From the NCBI RefSeq assembly GCF_028389875.1, contig NC_084682.1:2056001-2120000 (forward strand): a stretch of DNA of 64,000 bases, given 5' to 3'. This DNA is from Rhea pennata. Lineage: Eukaryota; Chordata; Aves; Rheiformes; Rheidae. Position 1 is the stretch's first letter. The number at the start of each line of letters is the position of its first letter. Position numbers and translations under genes: made by a program. The notes under the pieces were generated by a model. That model had not been told where the DNA came from. It was given only the letters and a program-made list of their open reading frames with translations, and did not search any database. This document shows, piece after piece, positions 1 through 14,400 of the stretch.

Positions 1-192
1 CCTTTTTCTTTTCTTTCTTTTTCTTTTTTTTTTCCCCTCCCTCTAAAAGCCAGTTTGTGATCAGAGGCTTCCAGTTACATCTAATGTTCTAAATTTTATA
101 GCTAGTTCACAAGTTGGCGTGATGTAGTTTCCAGTGGTTTGGCTTGTTCTGTTACAAAGATCATGGAGTTAAATTATTGATTTCTGTTCTAG

Positions 193-323
193 GGTGGCAT
201 GCCTTTAGGGCCAATGCAAGCAACTGGAATGCCTTACATGGGACAGGCTTCTTTCTTAGGAATGCGCCCAGCAGCCCCACAGTATACCCCTGACATGCAG
301 AAACAGTTTGCAGAAGAACAACA
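193..323 (+). CDS. SYNRG: SYNRG exon a (Gly/Met/Pro-rich segment)
   Basis: The acceptor AG is at 191-192 and the donor gtaagt starts at 324. The exon encodes a Gly/Met/Pro/Gln-rich stretch ending in MQKQFAEEQQ, which leads into the helical segment of the next exon. It ends in phase 2. Positions 1-192 are pyrimidine-rich intron. The intron that follows (324-662) holds only a T-tract at about 353-369. Confidence 0.9.
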
Positions 324-3300
324 GTAAGTGACACTTAATTCACTCTTGACCTTTTTTTTTTTTTTTTTTCCATGGGAGACTCATACTCTGGAGGAGTAGT
401 GTACACACTAAAATTATTATTGATAGTTTCTCTAGAAAGAAGTGCATTTAGGACTATAAAATATTATGAAGATCATTCCCTTGCATTTGAAGACAGTCTA
501 TGAAGTTAGTAGTGCCTATCTTACAGTTCTGCAAAAAGTGGAAGTGTGTACACCACGCCATCTGAGTTTAAGAACGAAGAAATGGAAAAATCAAGGAGAA
601 ATTTGACATGAAAATTATAATGAAAATATACTTTCTCTAGCTTTTTCATCATTTTGTTTTAGAAAGAGGTTTGAGCACCAGCAGAAATTCTTAGAAGAAG
701 AACGAAAACGACGCCAGTTTGAAGAGCAAAAACAAAAGCTGAGACTCTTGAGCAGTGTGAAACCTAAGGTATGTCCTAAATAACTGCATTTTTTAGCATG
801 TTTTTTAATAGGATTGTCTCATTTGACAAGTAGATAAGTGGGAAATTTATATATGAGACATCAGATTAGATCTTGGAAAGCATCTGGAATATTCGGTCCT
901 TTACACACTTTCGATGTAAGGTAAACAAAGTCTAGTGTTGAAAATGAAATTGGCTTTTCAAAAATAATCTTACCTAGTGTGTAAGATTTGGGAATGGATG
1001 GAGTTTCCCAAATAGATTATTTGGTGGCTTGTTCATTAACTTAATAAAGTTTTGGACAGTCCCGGTGAGCTCAGAAGTTCTCATCTGCAAGAATACAAAT
1101 AGCTGAGTAATGCCTATAAATTGTTGTAATACACAAACTGCATGCCTGAAGACTGAGAAATGCTGTCATTGTTGTCTGCAAAATAATCTCCCTTTCTAAA
1201 TAGTAGAGTTCTTGTTCTTATGCTCCAGAAAAGCATTACTGGAGAAAAAAGGTTTGAGTTTAACAGCAGGTGTTTTTTTTTGTTTTTGTTGGTTTTGTTT
1301 TTGTCTTTTTTTGCTAAACAATTGTGGCTGTTGAAAGAAAACTTGAGTTGTACTTTCAATTTTTCAAATGTTCTATCATGTTTCAGACAGGTGAAAAAAG
1401 CAGAGATGATGCATTGGAAGCCATTAAAGGAAATTTAGATGGTTTTTCTAGAGATGCTAAAATGCACCCAACACCAGCATCGCATCCAAAAAAGCCAGGT
1501 TTGTCACCTTCCAGCTCAAAACTCTGATGTTTGAGTCTTCCTGCTGAGAATTTAAATTCCAAGAAACACCTTTATATGGTGGATTACCTGCATTGTAAAA
1601 TGAAATGTCATCCCAGTTGCTGTTTGCTTTCTCAGGTTATGACAGTGAAATACTAGATTTTGGCTTTTATTAGAAGACCTGTTATCCTTAAAAGAAAGCT
1701 TAATGTGATGTGCTTAATGTGAAGCCTCATGTAAATTGATAATGAATGTTAAGTCCATTAGTAACTTCCTGTATACACTTTGATTCTAAATGTTATAATT
1801 GAAGTTTTTTTTTTCCTAGATAAAGAATTAATTAATGTTTTGCCAAGAGTTTTGGAAGTTGAGAAGTGCTATATAAGTGCTAAGTATTATCAAAACATTC
1901 TATAATGACTTCAGTGTAGTCAAATATCTTATGTTTATACCATTACCTGGGCATGATCAAACTGAAGCCATTTGTATTCTTCTTTTCCTCAGTAAAAACT
2001 ACCTTTGTAAAAATTATTACTAAAGATTTCCCTTGAATTGTAGTTGTATAGGTTGTTTTATGTCTAGCCTGAAGTGAAGCTCGTCTAGACAAGCTTTTTT
2101 TCCCAGATAAATCTTCATCTGTTCTGTGGGTTTGCTCTTAAATAATTTGGAAGTCATGAGTGTTTTTCTGATGATTTTTCCATTGCCTATGGACTTACGC
2201 GTCCTGTGTCAGTTCCGTTAAAACGGGCAACTATGAGAAGTGGGTCAACTAGAAAACTACCTAAATGAATAAAAACTTATCTGGGATCTTACGATGTATT
2301 ATTGAACTATTGAGGATAAAATGCTTCTTTGAGGGAGAATATCCCTGCTGTCCCCCAGTTATGTCTACTTGAGGATACTGCCTTTTGATTTGTTTTGACT
2401 TTGTTTAAAACAAATGGAATACTTTCATAGCCAGTGCTAAGAATCAAGTTTCAATCCAAATGTTTACATCATAAAAAATCTGGGAGAGAAGATGCATGGT
2501 GGGAAGTGGCTGCTCAGTTTTACCTCATATTTTTGTTATGCTAACAGCAGTAACTATTCTCATCTCTTTGTCAAATAATGTATCCGCTGCTGTTTCTCCT
2601 CACTCATTTGCTGTGCATACCTAATATTTATCATCTTTCCCTACCTTTCCACCTAAGAGCCCTTTTCCTCATTACTTCGCGTTGTGTGTTCATTCCATTT
2701 TACAGATCATCCCACATCATCCCATTCTGCTGTATCTGTTTCCCATTCTGCTTTTCTTGATGATGAAGAATTTAGTGACTTTATACAAGGGCCTGTTGAA
2801 ATCCCCAAATCGGTGCCTCAAACCACCTCTCAGCCTTTTCAACCTTTCCGTTCTGCTACTGAGGCTGGGCAACTGCTTTCAGAAAAGACTATGGTTCAAC
2901 CTCTCCCTTCAGCCCAGACTCCAGTGTTACCCGTCCTGCATGGTACAATTGGGCAGGTTCCTTTTTTTCCTACCTCTGCATCTTCACTCAGTATCCATAA
3001 AAGAGGTAACTCAAAATACATTTTTTAAAAAAGTTATTTAAGTTATTTATTTTAAGTTATTTAAAAAGATACAAAAATTTTAAAGATTTTTTTTTTAACG
3101 ATATCTCTATATGCAGAGTCATTACCTCTCATGTTGTTATTCACTCTGGTTGCAAATGTAATATATGGGCAATTAAGTAAAAACTGCCTGATCCATGGGG
3201 AAAAATGATTAAGTTCCTCTCCTCCTTCCCTTAGAACTTTACTGCTGGAACAAGTCATGTGTTGATCCAAAGGTTGTTAAATATGCATATTCATGATCCT

Positions 3301-5092
3301 AAGAGAATTAAGTCTTCACTGTCTTCCATTAGTGGTTTTTTTTTTTTTTTTTTTAAGGTTGTAGTACAAAAAGATATTGAGCTGGTGATATAAAAATTGA
3401 GCTGGTGATATTAAAAAAAAACCTCTTTATTATGCTACTGTGGTGCATTTATGCACTTATGTATTTAATGTATTTCCTCTCCTACTTGCTGCTACTTGGT
3501 TTTTTACTCTGTTGTGTATATACGATACATCAGGGCAGAATCAGGCCCTAAAAGTGTTTCAACAGGGTGGTACTATTGCTCTGAGCTGGGACAGATACTG
3601 ATCTTGATCATTCATCAGCAGTACTAGTAATACTTTTCCTTTAGAAGTGTAGAATTACAGTCTGAGTGGTTAATAACAAAATATAAACACTTCCTCATGC
3701 TGTTTATTCAGGCTCTTCCTTGGAGGAGAAAGTCTTAGATAATGGCTTAAATGAATCTGAACAAGACCAAACCAAACTTAAAACAAACGAAGTTACGCAC
3801 AAAGCTTCAGCTGCAAGCCAAGTTCATCCCAGTCTAACCATCAATGACTGGGGTATTATAGGTGGACATGAAAGTGGTACCACTCCTACAGAGGCGCACA
3901 AGGCTTCAGAACAAAACATAGCAGTTGAGTGTGGTGAGCAAATGAAACATATGACAGAATTTAAATCTAATAAAACCCTGCTTGAATGCTAACACTTTAT
4001 ATACTAATTCTGAAGTCATTGCTGCATAATTTTGCTCTGAATGCCTGCTTGAATAATATGTCAATACCTCTTGCACCTCGCTGAAAGTAACAACTATGAT
4101 TTTGCTCTGAACTCTTTCCACGTGAATTTACTGCTGTAATCACTTTAACATGTTTGTTTAATCGGGTCTGTTTCATTTTTTAAATATTCTGCCCCCTTTT
4201 GGGGGGGAAAAATACCTGTGCCCTCTAAAGATACTTTATTATTATTAATAATATTTAAGGAAATTTGCTACTAGAGATGGTCTATATCATGGTGGATTTT
4301 CATCTTGAACTTTGAGGGGGTAAACTCTTGTTAGGTTAAAGCCCTTAGCTAGATACTATTAGGATCCTGGACAATTTACCTCTCATACCTCTTTTGTCTA
4401 AAGTTGTCTGCATTTTAGAGATCAAAATTTCAAAAGCTGGACCAGATGGAGTAAGTGAAACTTCAAGCAAGCTTTAGTTCCAGTTTGCATTTTATTAAAA
4501 TTAACAGTCAAATGTTTGATTCTTTAATACTTACTTCAGTCAAAATAGACCCACATTACTTGTTGCACCTTAGATACTGCTCTGATATTGGACTTGAGAA
4601 TTACGTGAAACTTGAACTCCAGTGTATTCAATAATAAATACAACTCCTTTGTGTAATCTCACTTCACTTGAGGGTGAGATGAAATGGAGAAAGGTTTCTT
4701 GTGCTTAGATTAATGAATTTGACACTTTCTCAAGCAATTCTTTCCTAGAAGGACAGTAACTTTTTGTTACTAATCTTGTGTGTTCCACTCTGGTTGTTTG
4801 TATATGTTGCTTTCAAGTGTTACCTTGTCCAATATAAAAAAAAAAAGAAAAAGAAAAAAATCTCACTGTATAAAATTAAATTGTTTGAATAGGCATTTTT
4901 TAATAAGTGCTATTTAATAATTTTAATAAGGGCTTTTTTAATTAAGCCTTTTTAATAAATAGTAAATTGCTAAAAGTAACTTAAAAGAATGTAGTTTATG
5001 AAATAGGAACTATTCATTTATTCATAGATCAGTCAGTGCAAAATAATTGCATTGTTCATTTTGCACAAATGCAATATAATCTGATAACTATT

Positions 5093-5134
<42 letters not shown>

Positions 5135-8100
5135 ATGTGACCCTGGCTTAAGATAAGAGGCAACCTACAGAAGATAATGGAGTTGAAAGTGATTATGTAG
5201 TACAATAGTTTAGAATAATTCCTGATGTTACAGAGGCTTTGAGAGATGAGTTGAAATACTTTGTGAGGAACAGAAGTTTAATGGAAAACAGATAATGGTA
5301 GAAAAAAGGGAATACTGAAACATCGCAAACTTTCAACTATCTTGATGTTATCAAAATTTTGAGCAAGATTCTCCTATGTATCAGCTAGTTCAAGTGAAAG
5401 AATTCCTTTTCACTTTTGGTATTATTTCATTTTAAGGAGTTGAGCTGTATCAGATATTTCAGGATGGGAGCAAGAGTTGGTAGTATGCAAAAGTGTCTCA
5501 GGAAGAGTAGTTAAAGCTGAAGAATAATAATCAGATTGGAGGAAGCAGCAAATGTCCTTTGCTTGGCTAGTGAAATGGAAAGATTTGTTTGTATTAGTGT
5601 GTGCTTGAAGCTATGAGATGAATAGAAATTAGACTGTAGTCAGGAGAGAATTGATGTGGAAGTTGAGCTGCAAGGGCATTGAGAAAGAATGCGTGAACTC
5701 TTATTTAAGAGTTTGTCAGAGCTTCATCTGAGGTAAGGAAAAAAATCTGTTTGGGGAGAGCATTATAAATATTTCTTAGGCTTTGGTTTTGGTAGGTATG
5801 TGTTTATTTGTTCCACAGGTGGCCCTAATAGCAAACTGTTGAATGGAAGTCTAAGTCTGATATGTCACAGAACTACTGTATGAAATTTTAAAAGACAATG
5901 AGACTTGAACTTCTATTCAACCATAAATTTGGCAAATGAGGAGCTCCTTACTTCATTTTGTGTAATATAATTGTATTCTTGCTATTACTCCCAATCATTC
6001 TAGTTATTATGTTGAAATATATATTGACTGTAGTAGCTGTTTTTACTTTCTGGGCACAGTGACTCTTATCCCAAATCTTTGCCTGAAATGCTAAATGATA
6101 CTGTCAAACTGATCTAGTCTCAAAGATCTTTATACTCTGAATCTGTATGTCTTAATACCACTGTCTCTTTCTTATTAAATGGTACATTCAGGAGTTGGAG
6201 TGTTCCCTTCGCAGGACCCAATTCAGCAGATGATGCCTCCTTGGATTTACAGTGATAGTTTAGTCCCAGGTAAGTAAGTAAGTAAATAAAAGGAGGGGGC
6301 ACAAAATGCTGAATGAAATCTAAAACAAAATAATTCTATGAAAATACCTTTTTTGGATTAAAAAGTACAAACTACTGCACTAAATATTCTTGATACCTAA
6401 TTGTTCAACTATAATAAAGCTTTCCAGTTACTGTGGCTTATGGTAATTAGAAGATAGTTTAACTTTTAGTCTAGAATCATGATCACTTTGCCAGAAGAGT
6501 AAATGTATGCATGCACATGTGTATAATACACATTTAACAGCTGTGTGGCTGAAAGAATAAGCTTCCTCTGCTATCCCTACTCTCTTCCCCATGGATGTTC
6601 GGTGTCCTTGATTTTCCTTTGGAATTAAAAGGATGAGTGATTGATTTTTAACACTGGAAGATTATCTTGCAATGTTTTAGTTTAACAACCTATAATCTCT
6701 GCTATTAGGCCATTACCAGTGTTGAATGTGACTAGAAATGTTATGTTCTATGAAGTGAGCAATCTAAAATGTGAGTGGCATTTATTGATTGAGATGTTTT
6801 TCTTCAGTCACCAGTTGAAGCCTGCATTTTTGATACATTTGAAATTCATGGTGGCTTTATCTGCATTTGAAGAAATCCAGAGTTTCTTCAAGCACGTTAA
6901 ATGTTTAATCTAGAGTATGAAATGACAGCAGATTATGCTAGTATAAGTTGCTATTGCTGATAATACTACTTTCATGGCTAGTTTGGTTTCTGGAATCTCT
7001 TTAAGCAGACTCGTTTCTTAGTTATGTACCTTCTATATGCAAATAACAGTAAATAGAAAATGAAATGCTGTACTAAGTATTGATTACGCTAAATTCTAAA
7101 TACATAAAGCTGCTATAATTATCTTTTTGTAAGCATTATCCTAAAAACTCATTAAAGAAATGTGTTTTTAAATATAGAGCACTAATAGCATTCTGTATAA
7201 AGTATTTCTTCTTTGTTTGTAGAAATTTGTATGTAAAGACAATCAAATGATGCACGTAGATGAAACATGACTATTGAAGTGATGCCAGAATGCTGATGCC
7301 TTTTGGAATTCTATTAATTTTATATGTTAAATGTTAAGAGTTTGAGTCAAAATAGAAAAGCAATCTTAAATTTACTTGAAAAGTGCAATTATCACTAGCT
7401 AATACTGAGTCTCTTTTAACAGAGTTGTATAAGAAAATTTTAGAAACCACAATGACTCCTACTGGAATAGATACTGCTAAACTCTACCCCATACTGATGT
7501 CATCTGGATTACCCAGAGAGACACTTGGACAAATATGGGCTTTAGCCAACCGTACCACACCTGGGAAGCTTACAAAAGAAGAGCTTTATGCTGTCCTGGC
7601 TATGATAGCAGTAACTCAGGTACAACTAAGACTTTGGAGGCTAGTGCAAAAAGGTAGCTGACCTATCTGCCATATATTGCATGTCAGCACAAGTAGCTAG
7701 TATACCACACTTATAGTAAAATACTAGTTCTGTTGAAGTGCAGAAGAGAAACTCTTGTTATAATTTCAATGAAACTATAATTTCATTTCCTGCACTTATA
7801 CTTCAGTTATTCCTTCCTTTAGTGTCAGTTGAAAATGGTTCTTATGTATAAGATGTTCTGTTCACAAATCTTTTTAATACAAAATACTGGCTGTACTTCT
7901 GTTGTATACACATCTGTTCCTCACATATATGGTTTCTGTATACCTAGAGCTGAACTTGCTGCCTTCTTGCCTGCATCAGTGGAGTGCTGATTTTAAGCTT
8001 TTGTTCTGTGTCAGTGTAATATCGCATTTTACCAGTTCAGTAGAAAGCTGTCAGAAAATACCAACCCTGTATGGCAACTAAGGCATGAGTACCTTCAGCT

Positions 8101-8436
8101 GTGAAAATCCAGACTGAGGTACCATGTGGGAGTGGTGTGTGGGGAAAGACTGTAGCACACACCAGGACCAGCGTAGCTTTGCTTGCCAGTGCTTACTAGA
8201 TTTGCTTATTAAAGCTGAACAAAAATGCAGGCAAATGTTTCTGAACACACAGGTGAGGTCTGTCATTGCCCTCCATGTAACTCCAGCACTCAGGGTGTTA
8301 AGCAGGATTCACATTGCTTATAGGTTGTTGATAGGGTTTTTTTGTTTGTTTTGAGAGAGAGACAGACTGATTCCCTGCCCTTTCATCATTTCAATAATGT
8401 GAACTAGAAACTGGAGCTGAGAATGCAAGATGCGTG

Positions 8437-8479
<43 letters not shown>

Positions 8480-11400
8480 GTAAATGTATACTGTATAATT
8501 GTTTTTGTGCTTGTGCAGAGAGGAATACCGGTAGTGAGTCCTGATGTGTTAAACCAATTTCCAGCTGCCCCTGTCCCTACTTTAACTGGATTACCAATGT
8601 CACTGTCTGCCACGGTAAGCCAGCAGCCTCTGATGCCCTCTGGACCACCAGTCTCCATGCCTCTTAGTATTGGACCCACTGTCATAGGAATGAGCATAAC
8701 AGCACCAGCTGGTGGAGCTGCAACACAGTCTTCGGGAGGTTTTGTACCATCCTACCCGCCAAGTCAGGTTAGAGATGTTTCTGTTGCATGGTAAATCTGT
8801 TGTCCTGGAAAGAGAATTAGCCTGACTATTTCAAAGCTACAAATGACAAGAGAGTTTAAGTAAATGACAAAAAATGAAGTTGAAATCTAGACTGTCTTCT
8901 AAAAATGTGAAGCCATGCTGCTGTAAATGTCCTTTTATTTTTTCCATTTCTTTTTGGTGGTATTAGAGGTTAAAAGAAAAGAAGGCTTTCTCCATTACAA
9001 ATGCTTGCAAGAGGATTTTAGTTGTAGTTAGGATTTTATAATGCCTTTAAAATGGAGCTTTAGGTTAAACTGCACAAAATAATCTGTTAGCTAATAAAAC
9101 AAGTTAGAGTTTTCAAGAGAAGTTGAGAACTATAAAAGCCTTTATTCTCCAACACAGTAGATGATCTTGAGGATCAATTTTGGTGTTTACAAATAGGGTT
9201 CATCCTTCTTGCAAGAACATTTCTTCTGATGCTTTTGCTATGTGTGTGATTGATTTAAATTAAATGTATTATTCATCATAGTTGTGACATCTTTTAAAAC
9301 AGGAAGAATACTATTAATGTAAAGGGAACATAGAGAGTTCCTCATTCAACAGTTCATGCATACTTTCTGTAATTCTAAGCACCTTGTGTGTGTACTGAGT
9401 GGGGTGAGGCACAGGCAAAGTATAAACACAGATCATGCTAATTTTGCATATTAATGTTGAAATTATAGGGGTGAGTTGTTTGTTTTTAAAGTGTGGGAGG
9501 GAAAACCTTCTGAACAGGTTTAATGGTGTATGACAATCTGAAAAGATGATGGTATATCAATTTATGTGTTATCTGTAATCCAGGTAGTAAAACCAGAGGA
9601 TGATGACTTCCAGGAGTTCCAGGATGCTTCAAAGTCTGGCTCAATAGATGACTCTTTCACTGATTTCCAAGGAGATGTAGCTGGCTCCTCCAAAGCAGCC
9701 AGTTCACAGCACCGGAGCAGGTAGTAGATCTTTGATTTCCACCCCTTCAGTACTATAAAACTCTCACAAGAAATGAAATGTTTTCTTCTGTGGGTAGCCG
9801 TTTAGCCTGTAATTTTCTTCTGTCACCTGACTTCTACCCTGGCAGTTTCTTCTGAAGGCTGTTAGAACTACAATTAAGCTTTCTGAATTAAAAATAACAT
9901 TTGATGCATCATAGGTGGTTGGCTGTTTTTTAGCACTTCTTTCACCATGCTGAGGTAAATTGCATATACAAGGTATGCAAATAGGTTTTTCAAATGTTTA
10001 TACTATTGCACAGGAAATTGTAAATTACTTCATACTGAGCATTCACGCAAAAATCATACGTACAACTATTCAGAAAAAATATATTGGAGCAGATGAGTAC
10101 TGTTCTTAGTGTTGTGTGCTTCTATTAAAAGTATGGTCCAGTGTTCATTGAGGTTGGTAGAAAACATTCACTGATATCAAGGTCTTTTATCAGGCCCTGA
10201 CTATGCAAAGAACATGACATCATAATCTTTTTTTTTAAAATGATGGAGAACTATAGTGGATAGGGTTTTCATTTTTTCTGTCGTCTCTCTGACTGGTGCT
10301 TAAACTTTTAATAACTGACCATAAATATGAATTGAAATCTCATTCAGACTTTAGCAGTCTTACCTTTTCATTTGGGAGGCTGACATTCAGACAAATTTTG
10401 TATAACAAAATAAGTATGCATATGTACTTCCTTTGAGGATTTGAAATTAATCTTTCAAAGTCCTGAGATCATAAAATCCCAAAGTCATCTTTCCCTTTAT
10501 TGCACAGAGCAAAATTTTATGTGGCTTCTGTATGTTTTAACTGTAGACACACAAAATTTCAGTGTATTGGATTGACTGTCCTTAGTTGCAAATAGAACTA
10601 ATGCTTTCCAGATAAACAGCAATTACCAGCCACTTCCTCAACAGCAACCTCAAATAGGATGCCAGTATGCACAAAGCTTTCAGCTACAGTATGCATGACA
10701 GCATTCTATGTAAAGAATTTCATTTTACTGATATCAATTGTGCCACATTTGTCTGAAGGGTGCCCTATTTTAAGTACACAATCTTCATTTTAGACTTCAT
10801 TTTGCAATTAAAGCCATTCTACTAGTGAAAGTTTTAGCAAATATTGTTTTTAAATTCAACAATGGGAAGCAGGGGATCCTGAAAAAATGGTGTTTCTTTT
10901 TCATGGCAGCAGTTCTCTTTACTCAGTTGTAAAAGTGTTCAGTTTTGAACAGAATGTTACAATGAGCTATAATCTAATTGCTTATGGAGCTTTATTAAAA
11001 AAAAAAAGGCCATCTGTAGAGTACAGATGATTAACCATTACATTTGCCAAGATTGCATATCTAATAGCCTGTTTTGCAGTGATGTGAAATTTAATTATAT
11101 TACCGTAAGCTATATTTTTTGACATTGCACTGTCTGTCTGCAGGCATCACGGACCATCATTAGCACATGTGTGCAAGTGCTAGGTTTGTATGTTGCTTGT
11201 AGGCTGCTGATAAGGAGATTTAAATGGCTCTGGAAAGATTCTTGCTTCAGGCCAAAGAACACCATAGAAATTCATTCACATTTTCAATGTGCATAGTATT
11301 GAATGACATAAACTGGAGGTAAAATGCATCATTCATATGTAAAGGATGTTGTTTTGTAGAGCTGCCAAGGTCTGATAAGGGGGCTTGTGTGGAGGGCAAG

Positions 11401-14400
11401 AAAAATTGTTGCAGAACATCTTTTAAATCTTCCAGCAACTGCTAACATAGTGTTAGGTTATTATGGCAGTTTTACTATATAGGGTGTGTTTATGTGCAAA
11501 AAGATTTGCTTGCATAACTATGGAATAGTCCTCACTTTACTGAATAGATGGCTACCTAAACTTGCTGATTTGTACTGTTCTTTTTTTGAACAGTGGTTCC
11601 TTTCTCTTCCCCCCCCCCGACTTCTTTATCTTTTTCTTCCCCCCCCCCCTTTTTCTTTTGCTGAAAGTGCAGATTTGTTATGGATGAATTAAGAAACTTT
11701 TCTTTTTTTTTCTTTTTTTTGTTTTTAGTGTTCCTTCTTTACTAATACCGCTCCCAGGTAGTAAGACACTCTCATCAACTGATAAGTATGCTGTGTTTAA
11801 AGGAATTTCAGCTGAGAAGCCTTCTGAAAGCTCATCTACTTTTGGAGGTAAAAGAAAAACTATTCAACCACGATGTGCAATACACTGCAATAGTTCATAT
11901 TTCTTATTTTTGTCTTTGATAAAATGTTAATATAAAAATCCAGAGCAATTGTGCTAATACATATGATATTTGAATCCATAATATCTTACTGTATTTGTTT
12001 CTTTTCTCACATGCACTAGATTGCGGAGACAAGTACAGTGCTTTCCGTGAATTAGAACAACCATCGGAGAGCAAATATTTAGGTAAGGAGGATATTTTGT
12101 GGAGCTACTTGCGTATATTTTCATGGGGTTTGGTGGTTCCCTATAAACTGCAGAATTTCCATTGCTAGGATTCCAGAATAATTGTCCTTCAGTCACTCTA
12201 AGTAAGTTAGCAGGAAGTATCCTAAAACAAGAGTACAAGGTACTGTTGTAACAGTCCATAACTTTGTATTTGTAGAAGATTCGTCTCTCTTTTGGACCTC
12301 AATTGCATTGAGATGCAATCACAAAAGAGTGGTCTCCCTAATCCTTTTCCAGAACCATCTATGTATAACTCATTTATGCAGCATAAGAAGTAGTCTTATC
12401 TTTTTAATCAGATGGTAAAGATAACTCTACTAACTTCCATATGTTACAGTGGGCAGATCAGAATATAACTCTGTGGAAGTCAAGCTAAATAAATAATAAA
12501 ATGCCAGGGTTTAATATAAATTTATCCCTTTATTTGTAAACAGCATAAACAGCATTTTAGATTCTAGGACAAACTGATTGCCTGAGTTCATTCCTACTCC
12601 ATGTTTTTCAAAGATACCATTCTTTTTTCAGACATTAAGGTTTTTGAAACTCCTGTGATGTTTTGTGGTGTTCAGTGTTTACTGAACATTTTTTGATGTT
12701 TAGTATCTCTTCAGGATTAATAGCTTGCAGTTACATGAAATAAGAGCATTTTATCTCTTTCCTTCCATATTTTAAAATACAGAAAACTATTGTATTTGCC
12801 TGCTATCCAGGTCTGACCACTCTTAACCCTTTCACCAGCTTACATTATTGGAAGAGTTTGCAATTCATCAGTAAGTTTAGTTTGCTGTGATGTTTTTAGT
12901 TTTGATAAATGAATGGCCATTTCAAAAGTTCTTGTATAGCTCTTGGGCCTAGTGAATTGATTGGAGGGGAAGGAGGATGGAATAATGTCAGGTGTAGTCA
13001 TGGTCTTTTACTACCATTACAAGTATTCTTTTACATCTTGGTTAAACTAAGTTAAAATATGATACAGTATGTTAGCTTAAGAACTAAATCAGTTTCACAG
13101 ATGTTAATAGTGTATTTTAAAATAGGACAAAATATGTTCATATACAGTACTGGACACTTGTCGTAAAATATGCATCAATACTTTAAAATTACAAATAGCC
13201 TAAGCAAATACATGCTGGTGAATGGGTTAAACAGCTCAACATTTTTCCATGTTGTTTTTCACATACTTAAGATTTTTTTAAATAAAAATTTGTATTTGAA
13301 AGGGAAGACATTTATGAAACTAGTACACCAAAATATTCATTGTCAATTCAATGAAAATATTGTTACATAATGTTCAATCAGGTTTAAATTATAATCCTTT
13401 TCATAGCACTATCTTGCATTTAGTATGTAGCTGAACTAGAGATCTGCACATTATCATAATGATTTTCATGTTCATATGAAAGTCCAACTCCAAGCTTCCC
13501 AGAAAAAAAAATCAGCCTTTAGCTGAAGCTGTAAGATCCTTGAGTTAACTGAGTTTACTTCTAAGTTCTGATCATTTAACTTTATTGTATATTTAGATGA
13601 ACCTGACAGAAGGAAAAAATGATAATTAAAATGAGTTTTAAAATGTTCTAAGATAACAAATTAGAACAACAAGCTTGCATTCTTTTAGGGGTTGGGGCTT
13701 TGCCTCTTGCAATCCTTTGGGTTCCCCATTATGCAGGAATGAATAGGCTTGCTGGGCTTTCAGCCTTCTTAGATGTCATCCCCCAACCCGCAAGTACCTT
13801 CTTCTGCCACCAGTCAAATCTAGTTTCTCCTCCCTATATTCCCTTGTCAGTTCATGAACAGGGCTGCTTTTGTCTCAGCCTCCTGCTGACATCCTATGAA
13901 AAAATTGTATTTGTGAAATGTTTTGAAGAGAGGAAGGGGGGGAGATTGCTTCTGTAGCCAAACAAATGCAATATTGGTGTAAATGAAATTCAAGATTACA
14001 TTATTTGCTTGGCAAATATGAGAAGAAGGAGGTGGGGAAAAATGTATTCAGGAGCTGAATGAGACAGCACTGTTCACCTTTGAATCTGTTGTTTGTGGTG
14101 TGCTTGATACTAACTCAGTGTAAAGGGAATTTAATGACTTTGAGGCTGTTTGAAGGGCTTAAGTTTTGCTAGAATTAATGTTAGAATCACTGACCCTGAA
14201 ACTTGTGTGGTTCATAGAAGTTGAGCTTGCAGTTCTACTTGCATCCTGAGCTCTTAATTTAAATAGTATGCATAAAAACTTCTGACATTGCATGAAATAA
14301 TTTGCTTGCTTGCTTGCATGGTGTGAATATGATGTATTTGTTGTCATTGCAGTATCTTTTTTTTTGTTCTTTTTCTCTTCAGGAGATAACCTTGCAGAAT

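Noticed and set aside
3934..3992. Extension of SYNRG exon e to the in-frame stop at 3992 (a truncated isoform)
   Set aside because: A good donor at 3934 keeps frame and gives the expected junction to GVGVFPSQ; a read-through isoform with intronic polyadenylation has no visible nearby poly(A) signal.
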